Made by a program: the position numbers and the translations under genes. From Candidatus Bathyarchaeota archaeon (GTDB taxonomy: Archaea > Thermoproteota > Bathyarchaeia > Bathyarchaeales > Bathycorpusculaceae), in contig PIYF01000007.1 in the NCBI GenBank assembly GCA_003601875.1, positions 1-13,458 of the forward strand: 13,458 nt of DNA, written 5' to 3'. Below the pieces are notes generated by a model. That model saw only the letters and a program-made list of their open reading frames with translations. It was not told the origin of the DNA and made no database searches. Positions 8,147 through 13,458 of the stretch are shown one piece after another. Position 1 is the first letter of the stretch. Each line of letters opens with the position of its first letter.

Positions 8147-9297
8147 TTTACAGCCCTCCTGATAACCTCAAAAATTTCATCTGGCTTATGAGGTTCTCCT
8201 CCAAGTTTAGGTATAAAATGAACAGGCGTCTCCTTAGCAGCTCTTTCAACCTCCCTAACCAATTGTCCATAATTCATTTCTGGAACAACAATGGCTTTAA
8301 CCTGATTAGCTATTTCTGAAACAATTTTTTCTGGGAAAGGCCAAACTGTGACAAGCCTTAAAAGTCCAGCTTTTATTCCAGCTTCACGGGCTTTTTTAAC
8401 TGCGCTTATAGATGCTCTTGAAGCTATCCCATAAGCTATCACTGCAACTTCAGCGTCTTCAAGCATTAACTCCTTGATTTTAATTATTTTTTCAGCGTTT
8501 TTCCTTATTTTCTCACAGAGACGTTGAACAAGTTTAAATTGAACTTCAGGGTCATCCGTTCTCGGATAACCATGCTCATCATGGGTTAAACCTGTAACGT
8601 GAACTCTGTAACCGTCTCCAAAATTCGCCATTGGAGGAACTAAATCGTCATCCGGTTTAAACGGAATATATTTTTCAGGTGGAACCTTAGGTTTTTTCCT
8701 CTTAACAACCTTAATTTCTTCTAGAGGTGGAATTATAACTCTCTCCCAAAGATGCCCTATAAAACCATCTGCTAAAAGAAATGTGGGAACCCTGTATGTT
8801 TCAGATAAATTGAAACATTCAATTGTTAAATCAAACATTTCTTGAACTGATGCTGGGGCGAGAGCTATAACATCGTAATCTCCATGGGAACCCCACTGAG
8901 CTTGCATAACGTCTTGTTGTCCAGGTTCTGTAGGCTGACCTGTGCTTGGAGAACCCCTCATAATGTTCACTACAACACATGGCGTTTCAGTCATGGCTGC
9001 TAATCCGATATTTTCCTGCATTAAACTGAATCCTGGTCCAGACGTGGCTGTCATCGCTTTTACTCCAGCCCAGCTTGCACCTATTATTGCAGCCATAGAA
9101 GCCAGTTCATCTTCCATTTGAACGTAGATTCCTCCAACCTCAATCATCCTTCTAGCCATTCTCTCAGCTATTTCCGTCGCCGGGGTTATTGGATAGCCAG
9201 CGAAAAATCTGCATCCAGCAGCTATGGCTCCCTCTGCACAAGCCATGTCTCCTTGCATGAGATGTTTTCCAGTTAACACTGTTCTTTGCTCCGTCAT
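8143..9297 (-). CDS. korA: 2-oxoacid:ferredoxin oxidoreductase, alpha subunit
   Basis: This 384-residue subunit carries the pyrimidine-binding half of the TPP site. The motifs are GYPITPATEIAE (34-45), the conserved acidic QMEDE (60-64; Glu activating TPP) and TSGPGFSLMQENIG (85-98), followed by MRGSPSTGQPT. The C-terminal third is a transketolase C-terminal-like domain (VAVIAYGIASR, then LRLVTVWPFPE). With a separate gamma gene this is the four-subunit arrangement, not the fused alpha-gamma form. The start overlaps the korD stop in ATGA and has AGGAGG (9305-9310) 7 nt upstream. The family includes both 2-oxoglutarate and branched-chain 2-oxoacid enzymes. I favour 2-oxoglutarate but do not consider it proven. 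Confidence 0.93.
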   Translation of the reverse strand: MTEQRTVLTGKHLMQGDMACAEGAIAAGCRFFAGYPITPATEIAERMARRMIEVGGIYVQMEDELASMAAIIGASWAGVKAMTATSGPGFSLMQENIGLAAMTETPCVVVNIMRGSPSTGQPTEPGQQDVMQAQWGSHGDYDVIALAPASVQEMFDLTIECFNLSETYRVPTFLLADGFIGHLWERVIIPPLEEIKVVKRKKPKVPPEKYIPFKPDDDLVPPMANFGDGYRVHVTGLTHDEHGYPRTDDPEVQFKLVQRLCEKIRKNAEKIIKIKELMLEDAEVAVIAYGIASRASISAVKKAREAGIKAGLLRLVTVWPFPEKIVSEIANQVKAIVVPEMNYGQLVREVERAAKETPVHFIPKLGGEPHKPDEIFEVIRRAVK

Positions 9298-9608
9298 TTC
9301 TTTTCCTCCTCTTTTTCATTCGTGTTTACTTTTTCAAGATAAATTGCAAATTCTGGGCATATTCTCTCGCATAGTCCACAGCCTATACATGCATCTTCAC
9401 TTTTAAGTTTGGGTGGATGAACACCTTTTACATTAAGTTTTTGAGATTCTTCAAGGGCGTTCACTGGGCAGAATTCTATACAGAATGTGCAGCCTTTACA
9501 GAAATCCTCTATAACATGCCATTTAACTTCTTGAATTTTTTTCCTTCTTACAACTGGTTTTGCCAAGGTGGTCAGACTCATATTTTCATCTCGGCTAGAC
9601 GTCTTCAT
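9294..9608 (-). CDS. korD: 2-oxoacid:ferredoxin oxidoreductase, delta subunit (2[4Fe-4S] ferredoxin)
   Basis: This protein of up to 104 residues has two complete [4Fe-4S] motifs: CKGCTFCIEFCP (37, 40, 43, 47) and CIGCGLCERICP (74, 77, 80, 84). They would carry electrons from the KorAB catalytic core to soluble ferredoxin or a partner. It leads the korDABC operon. The start is uncertain. The upstream TATA box predicts transcription beginning at about 9604, which would exclude the ATG at 9608. Met10 (codon 9579-9581) has GAGATGA 4 nt upstream, close to the anti-SD target. A 95-residue product starting at MSLTTLAKP is therefore at least as likely. The charged Lys/Glu tail is unremarkable. Confidence 0.92.
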   Translation of the reverse strand: MKTSSRDENMSLTTLAKPVVRRKKIQEVKWHVIEDFCKGCTFCIEFCPVNALEESQKLNVKGVHPPKLKSEDACIGCGLCERICPEFAIYLEKVNTNEKEEEKK

Positions 9609-9613
9609 GGGTT

Positions 9614-9623
9614 AGAACGTTCT
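9614..9623. repeat. Perfect 10-bp palindrome AGAACGTTCT, candidate operator
   Basis: AGAACGTTCT is its own reverse complement. It lies directly between the korD TATA box (9626-9633) and the korD start region, where a bound repressor would block initiation. No regulator gene in the window can be assigned to it. Confidence 0.45.
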
Positions 9624-9625
9624 GG

Positions 9626-9641
9626 GATATAAAGGTTTACA
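9626..9641 (-). promoter_or_regulatory. Archaeal BRE/TATA promoter for korDABC
   Basis: Read on the minus strand, TGTAAA (BRE; fits NWAAW) is separated by CC from TTTATATC, an excellent TATA box. It lies in the 71-bp gap between the hdrA stop and korD. Transcription should begin about 25 nt on, near 9604. The BRE overlaps an inverted repeat, TTTAC-N4-GTAAA (9636-9649). An 8-bp direct repeat TAAAGGTT occurs at 9630-9637 and 9646-9653, so the promoter is crowded with possible protein sites. Confidence 0.7.
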
Positions 9642-9679
9642 AACGTAAAGGTTCAGAAAATATGGATAATCGAAGTTGT

Positions 9680-12046
9680 TTAAAGTTTGGTCTTCAACTT
9701 CTCTCTTTCTTCAGAGGTTAATTTTCCAAGTCTTGAAATCCTTGAATTAACTGTAGCGAATATTTTAACAGTTTTTTCATATTGAGGTATCGTTGTAGTT
9801 ATAGACTGTAATCTTAAGGGTGAAACGCCTGCTTCTTGCAGTTTCTCCCTTAATTTTGACACGTGATTCAAAAGTTTCTCTCCAGCGAAGGGGCTGTCAT
9901 CTCCTTCGATGAAGATAACACCGTCTGCACCGTAAGCGAAAGCTGTTAACAGATGTTTTATCCCTATGCGCATACAACTCGGCACTGTTAAAGGTCTAAT
10001 GGTTGACACGTAGCTAAGCCTTCTTGTTCCAGCTAAATCTAAAGATGAGTAAGCTGTTCTTCTTTCAACGAAAGCCAATATTTTCGGCTCCTTTGTCTCA
10101 CCCATGCAAATTCCTCTGATTTGCTCCATTAACTGCGTCTCCCTGAAATTGGTCTGGTCTATTGCATCTTTCGGGCATGCTGGAACACATGCACCACAGT
10201 TTATGCAAGCTACAGGTGTTATAGTAATGTTAGAATCCTTTATCGTTATAGCCTTAGTTGGACATATTTCCACACATGCACCACACAAATCACATTTTCC
10301 ACGGTCTATCACTGGAACTTCAGGGGAAACTTCAAGTTCTCCCTTCCCAATGAACGTTGCAGCCCTCGAAGCTGCAGCCATACCTTCCTCAACAGATTCC
10401 CTAATATCCTTCGGGCCTAATGCACATCCTGAAACGAATATTCCTTCTCTGGCGCTGTCAACAGGATTCAGCTTGTAGTGTCTTTCAAGGAAGAAGCCAT
10501 CTGGACCTGTGTGTAAACCAAATATTTTGGTGATTTCCTCCGTGTCGCTTCTAGGAGTTATACCCATACTTAAAACGACGATGTCAAATTTTTCTTCAAT
10601 TGGCATTCCAGCAATTGTATCTTCAGCCTTAACGATTAACCCGTCATTTGTTGGAATAACTTTAGCGGCTAAACCTCTAACAAATTTCACACCTTGCTCC
10701 CTTGCCCTAGCATAAAACTCTTCATATCCCTTTCCGTCAGCCCTTATATCCTGATAGAAAATCCAAGGTTCAACGTTTGGAACAGCCTTCTTAAGCATGA
10801 TTGCCTGTTTAATTGCAACCATGCAGCCTATTTTACAGCAATATTCTTTAGCTCTCTCCTGCAGTGACCTACTTCCAACACAAAGGATGAAAGCAACCTT
10901 CCTTGGAATTTTCCCATCCGACGGTTTTTTAAATCCAAGATGCATTATCCTTTCAAATTGAAGATTTGTGACAATGTCTGGATGCAACCCATATGAATAT
11001 TCACCGAATTCTTTCGGGTCTACCTGTTCATAACCAGTTGCAATTATTATTGCGCCAACATTAAGTTTAACATCTTCTGGTTGCATGTCATAGTTTATTG
11101 CTTGGGGGTCGCAGGCCTCAATGCATTTTCCACATGCTATTGGAGCTAAACCTAAACAGTTATCCGTGTCTATAACGTATGCTCTTGGAGTGCCTTGAGG
11201 ATACGGAATGTAAATGGCTTTCCTCCAAGTTAAACCTAAATTGAATTCGTCTGGAACTTCAACCGGACAAACTTTTGCACATTCATCACATCCTGTACAC
11301 TTTTCCACATCAACATATCTTGGTTTAACCCTTATGGTAACGGTGTAATCTCCAGGTGTTCCCTCCAAAGATATGGGTTCAGCCATTGTCAATATTTTTA
11401 TTCTTGGATGTTGAGCCACACTAACCATTCTTGGTGCGAGAATACAATATGAACAGTCAAGAGTTGGAAAGGTTTCACTTAACTGTGCCATATGCCCCCC
11501 TATGCATGGTTCCCTTTCAACAAGGTAAACCTGAAAACCTTTATCAGCCATTTCAAGGGCGGCTTGAATTCCACTTATTCCTCCACCTATAACGAGAACT
11601 TCCTTTTTAACCTTAGTTTTTATAGGATGTAAGGCTTCTAAACGTCTCACACGGTTAACTGCCCCTTTAATTAAGTCTATAGCCTTCCTTGTTGCCTCCT
11701 CAATGTTATTGTGAACCCAACTGCAATGTTCTCGAATGTTAACCATTTCAAGAAGGTAAGGGTTTAAACCAGCTTCTGAAACAGCTCTCCTAAAAGTTTC
11801 CAAATGCAAGTAAATTGAACACGAAGCTACAACAACACGGTTGATTCCATAATCTTTAACACCGTTTTTAATTAAATTTTGACCCTGAGTGCTGCAGAGG
11901 TATTCAACTGTTTCAACAACCTTAACATCTTTGAGTTTTGAAATTTCTTCCTTAACTCTCTCAACATCCACCGTGTCACTTATGTTTCCACCGCAATGAC
12001 AGATGTAAACACCTATACGTATAGCAGACTCCAAAGTTTCCCACAT
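9680..12046 (-). CDS. hdrA: Heterodisulfide reductase subunit A, fused to a degenerate FlpD/MvhD-like domain
   Basis: This 788-residue flavo-iron-sulfur protein is the FAD subunit that splits (bifurcates) or merges electrons in cytosolic Hdr complexes. The N-terminal HdrA domain has CHCGGNI (16-22), CSTQGQ (51-56) and REHCSWVH (105-112). The FAD Rossmann motif is GGGISG (154-159), followed by the HdrA signature CIGGHMAQ...FPTLDCSYCILAPRM. An inserted ferredoxin has CTGCDECAKVCP (250-260) and a second, atypically spaced set at 297, 305, 308 and 312. CVGSR and CCKIGC (389-408) follow, then C-terminal ferredoxin motifs at 585-595 and 614-624. Residues about 655-775 resemble FlpD/MvhD (DLAGTRRLSY, FAYGADGVIF), but the expected CxxC and GC/DCH cysteines are absent. 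The gene diverges from hdrCB and precedes korDABC. The ATG lacks a clear Shine-Dalgarno. Confidence 0.93.
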   Translation of the reverse strand: MWETLESAIRIGVYICHCGGNISDTVDVERVKEEISKLKDVKVVETVEYLCSTQGQNLIKNGVKDYGINRVVVASCSIYLHLETFRRAVSEAGLNPYLLEMVNIREHCSWVHNNIEEATRKAIDLIKGAVNRVRRLEALHPIKTKVKKEVLVIGGGISGIQAALEMADKGFQVYLVEREPCIGGHMAQLSETFPTLDCSYCILAPRMVSVAQHPRIKILTMAEPISLEGTPGDYTVTIRVKPRYVDVEKCTGCDECAKVCPVEVPDEFNLGLTWRKAIYIPYPQGTPRAYVIDTDNCLGLAPIACGKCIEACDPQAINYDMQPEDVKLNVGAIIIATGYEQVDPKEFGEYSYGLHPDIVTNLQFERIMHLGFKKPSDGKIPRKVAFILCVGSRSLQERAKEYCCKIGCMVAIKQAIMLKKAVPNVEPWIFYQDIRADGKGYEEFYARAREQGVKFVRGLAAKVIPTNDGLIVKAEDTIAGMPIEEKFDIVVLSMGITPRSDTEEITKIFGLHTGPDGFFLERHYKLNPVDSAREGIFVSGCALGPKDIRESVEEGMAAASRAATFIGKGELEVSPEVPVIDRGKCDLCGACVEICPTKAITIKDSNITITPVACINCGACVPACPKDAIDQTNFRETQLMEQIRGICMGETKEPKILAFVERRTAYSSLDLAGTRRLSYVSTIRPLTVPSCMRIGIKHLLTAFAYGADGVIFIEGDDSPFAGEKLLNHVSKLREKLQEAGVSPLRLQSITTTIPQYEKTVKIFATVNSRISRLGKLTSEEREKLKTKL

Positions 12047-12087
12047 CCATTATGCAAGACAGTGACAGAATGGTGTTTCAACCCGTA

Positions 12088-12095
12088 TTATATAA
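12088..12095 (-). promoter_or_regulatory. TATA box, probably for hdrA
   Basis: TTATATAA is a palindrome, so it is readable on either strand. On the minus strand it is preceded by an A-rich AATAAAAAGG stretch that serves as a BRE, and it predicts a start near 12065, about 19 nt before the hdrA ATG. The intervening leader has no obvious Shine-Dalgarno. Confidence 0.55.
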
Positions 12096-12130
12096 CCTTT
12101 TTATTGAAACATGAATTTTTTAACGATAAG

Positions 12131-12138
12131 TTTAAAAT
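12131..12138 (+). promoter_or_regulatory. Candidate TATA box for hdrCB
   Basis: TTTAAAAT lies 40-47 bp before the hdrC ATG and predicts initiation near 12160. The roughly 18-nt leader would contain GGAAGGA (12166-12172), a usable Shine-Dalgarno 5 nt before the start. The BRE match is only partial. GTTTAA is repeated at 12130-12135 and 12139-12144. Confidence 0.4.
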
Positions 12139-12142
12139 GTTT

Positions 12143-12154
12143 AACTGTTCAGTT
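12143..12154. repeat. Inverted repeat AACTG-TT-CAGTT, candidate operator before hdrC
   Basis: A 5-bp perfect inverted repeat with a 2-bp centre lies just downstream of the candidate hdrC TATA box and upstream of the predicted start. This parallels the placement of the korD palindrome. It is short enough to occur by chance. Confidence 0.35.
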
Positions 12155-12177
12155 TCTAAAGGCTTGGAAGGACACTT

Positions 12178-12552
12178 ATGAGTCTCGCTGAAAAAGTTAA
12201 AAGTATAAGCGGTGAAGACGTTACATCATGTTATCAGTGTGGCATGTGCAGTGCCTCTTGTCCTGTGCGTTTTGCAATGGATATATCACCTACACAAGTT
12301 ATCAGGCTTGTCCAAATTGGAAAAATTGAAAAAATTTTTGAATCCAACACTTTTTGGATTTGCAGCACATGTTTCACTTGTCAAGCCAGATGCCCCCGAA
12401 ACATTAACATTACAAGGGTTATGGAAGCTTTAAGGCAGATTAAACTTCGAAGAGAACAAGATGTAATTTCAATTAATGAAATTCCAAAGGAAGAATTGAA
12501 AATTCTTCCACCAATAGCCTTAGTCAGCAACTTTCGAAAAACAACAGCTTAA
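12178..12552 (+). CDS. hdrC: Heterodisulfide reductase subunit C (short form)
   Basis: This 124-residue iron-sulfur subunit carries electrons between HdrA and HdrB. It has two classical [4Fe-4S] motifs: CYQCGMCSASCP (18, 21, 24, 28) and CSTCFTCQARCP (62, 65, 68, 72). ISPTQVIRLVQIGK between them is typical of HdrC. The C-terminal part after about residue 85 is short. Methanogen HdrC is, from memory, about 180-190 residues, so this is a compact version, and the clean stop with hdrB following after 13 bp argues against truncation by mutation. GGAAGGA lies 5 nt before the ATG. It is divergent from hdrA across a 131-bp regulatory gap. Confidence 0.92.
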   Translation: MSLAEKVKSISGEDVTSCYQCGMCSASCPVRFAMDISPTQVIRLVQIGKIEKIFESNTFWICSTCFTCQARCPRNINITRVMEALRQIKLRREQDVISINEIPKEELKILPPIALVSNFRKTTA

Positions 12553-12553
12553 A

Positions 12554-12559
12554 AGGTGA
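12554..12559 (+). promoter_or_regulatory. Strong Shine-Dalgarno of hdrB
   Basis: AGGTGA lies 6 nt before the hdrB ATG, in the 13-bp gap after hdrC. It fixes the start of a gene that has no stop in the window. Confidence 0.75.
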
Positions 12560-12565
12560 ATTTAG

Positions 12566-13458
12566 ATGCTTAAAATTCCCTATTATCCAGGCTGTGCAGT
12601 TCAGTCAACAGCTAGAAATTATGCTGTTTCAGGGATAGCTGTTGCAAAAAAATTGGGGATAGAACTTGTGGAATTACCTAAATGGAACTGCTGCGGAGTT
12701 TTTCCATATCTAGCCAAGGATGACTTAATGAGACATTTAGCACCCATAAGAAATTTGATTCACGTTCAAGAAATGAACGAACAGGGAATTGTGGAAAATG
12801 AGTATCGTGTAACCACCTTCTGTTCAATGTGTTATCACACTCTTAAAGAAGCAAACATGTTTCTAAAAGAAGATGAGGAAAGACTTAAAAAAATCAACAT
12901 TTTCCTCGAAAGAGAAAAAGAGTACGCTGGCGGAATAAAAGAAGGATATAATGGTGGAGTTGAAGTTTTAGATTTCCTTGAAGTTTTAAGAGACATCGTT
13001 GGATACGATAAAATAGCTGAAAACGTGGAAAAACCGTTGACAGGATTAAAAGTTGCACCTTACTATGGCTGTTTAGTTCTCAGACCACGGGATATAGGGA
13101 TAGATGACCCGGAAAGCCCAAGCGTCATGGAAAAAATTTTAGAGGCTTTAGGAGCTGAAGTTGTTGAAAACCCAAATAAGTCTCAATGTTGCGGCAGCTA
13201 TCACACTGTAAACAGAAAAGACATTGTTGCAAAATTAACCTACGAGAACCTAATTTACCCGCAGAGAAACGGAGCAGAAATAGTCACAACATGTTGCCCC
13301 CTCTGCACATTCAACCTAGACTATAGACAAAAAGAGGCAAAGAAACTTCATCCAGACTTAAAGCCTATACCAATCATGTATTACACCCAACTTATGGCAA
13401 TAGCCTTCGGTTTAGACAGAGAATATTACGGTTTAGACTTAGACTTGCATTATATCGA
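12566..13458 (+). CDS. hdrB: Heterodisulfide reductase subunit B (3' end outside window)
   Basis: The frame is open from ATG 12566 to the window end (297 codons plus two bases), starting MLKIPYYPGCAVQSTARNY. Two CCG domains are complete: Cys10, Cys42-Cys43, Cys86 and Cys89 (PGC, NCCG, CSMC), and Cys169, Cys208-Cys209, Cys244 and Cys247 (YGC, QCCGS, CPLC). In methanogen HdrB these ligate the two noncubane [4Fe-4S] clusters that reduce the CoM-S-S-CoB disulfide. Whether this organism uses that substrate or another acceptor is not visible. At about 297 residues it is near the usual family length, so little should be missing. The spacing between CC and CxxC in the first domain is 42 residues, longer than the 34 in the second. 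It is co-transcribed with hdrC. Confidence 0.93.
   Translation, partial: MLKIPYYPGCAVQSTARNYAVSGIAVAKKLGIELVELPKWNCCGVFPYLAKDDLMRHLAPIRNLIHVQEMNEQGIVENEYRVTTFCSMCYHTLKEANMFLKEDEERLKKINIFLEREKEYAGGIKEGYNGGVEVLDFLEVLRDIVGYDKIAENVEKPLTGLKVAPYYGCLVLRPRDIGIDDPESPSVMEKILEALGAEVVENPNKSQCCGSYHTVNRKDIVAKLTYENLIYPQRNGAEIVTTCCPLCTFNLDYRQKEAKKLHPDLKPIPIMYYTQLMAIAFGLDREYYGLDLDLHYI

Noticed and set aside
8110-8319. Plus-strand frame across the korA/korB junction
   Set aside because: It is antisense to two well-supported genes, with no ribosome site or domain.
10104-10478. Plus-strand open frame opposite hdrA (124 codons)
   Set aside because: It mirrors the hdrA ferredoxin region. The repeated His/Ala/Pro pattern is the antisense of the cysteine motifs, so it is not an independent gene.
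12048-12050. Alternative ATG for hdrA at 12050
   Set aside because: It is out of frame with the HdrA reading frame. The ATG at 12046 is the in-frame choice.
12212-12433. Second plus-strand frame inside hdrC
   Set aside because: It is in a different frame from the clear HdrC motifs and shares no family resemblance.

Overview
This AT-rich window comes from an archaeon. The evidence is a class I lysyl-tRNA synthetase, a DHH/DHHA1 RecJ-like protein next to a KEOPS Pcc1 subunit, ribosomal protein eS1 (S3Ae), BRE/TATA-type promoters, and anti-SD-matching leaders (AGGTGA, GGAGG). Cytosolic HdrABC beside a 2-oxoacid:ferredoxin oxidoreductase points to a strict anaerobe. A Bathyarchaeia-like or other deeply branching anaerobic lineage would fit, but that placement is inference. 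No mobile element, CRISPR array, rRNA or tRNA was seen, and no stretch over 300 bp lacks a gene.

Positions 1-6746, plus strand: a 5'-truncated FAD-dependent dehydrogenase (COG2509 type), then an information-processing run of lysS (class I), a DHH/DHHA1 RecJ-like phosphoesterase, pcc1 (KEOPS), serS and rps3ae (eS1). lysS to pcc1 are tightly packed, with a 16-bp gap and then a 16-bp overlap. serS follows after 44 bp. rps3ae has its own good archaeal promoter.

Positions 6748-9608, minus strand: korD-korA-korB-korC, a complete four-subunit 2-oxoacid:ferredoxin oxidoreductase. Junctions overlap by 4, 4 and 11 bp and each downstream start has a strong Shine-Dalgarno, so this is one translationally coupled operon. 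Its last stop lies 1 bp from the convergent rps3ae stop. A strong TATA/BRE promoter lies before korD, with a perfect 10-bp palindrome placed like an operator.

Positions 9680-13458: a heterodisulfide reductase module split around a 131-bp divergent promoter region. hdrA is on the minus strand, upstream of and co-oriented with kor. hdrC and hdrB are on the plus strand, with hdrB running off the window end. HdrA carries a C-terminal FlpD/MvhD-like domain that appears to have lost its [2Fe-2S] cysteines. Kor would reduce ferredoxin while oxidising a 2-oxoacid. HdrABC would exchange electrons between ferredoxin, its FAD and a (hetero)disulfide or similar acceptor at HdrB. The adjacency suggests the two exchange electrons, without any hydrogenase or formate dehydrogenase partner visible here. 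This Kor-Hdr arrangement is the most interesting part of the window; the rest is conserved housekeeping.
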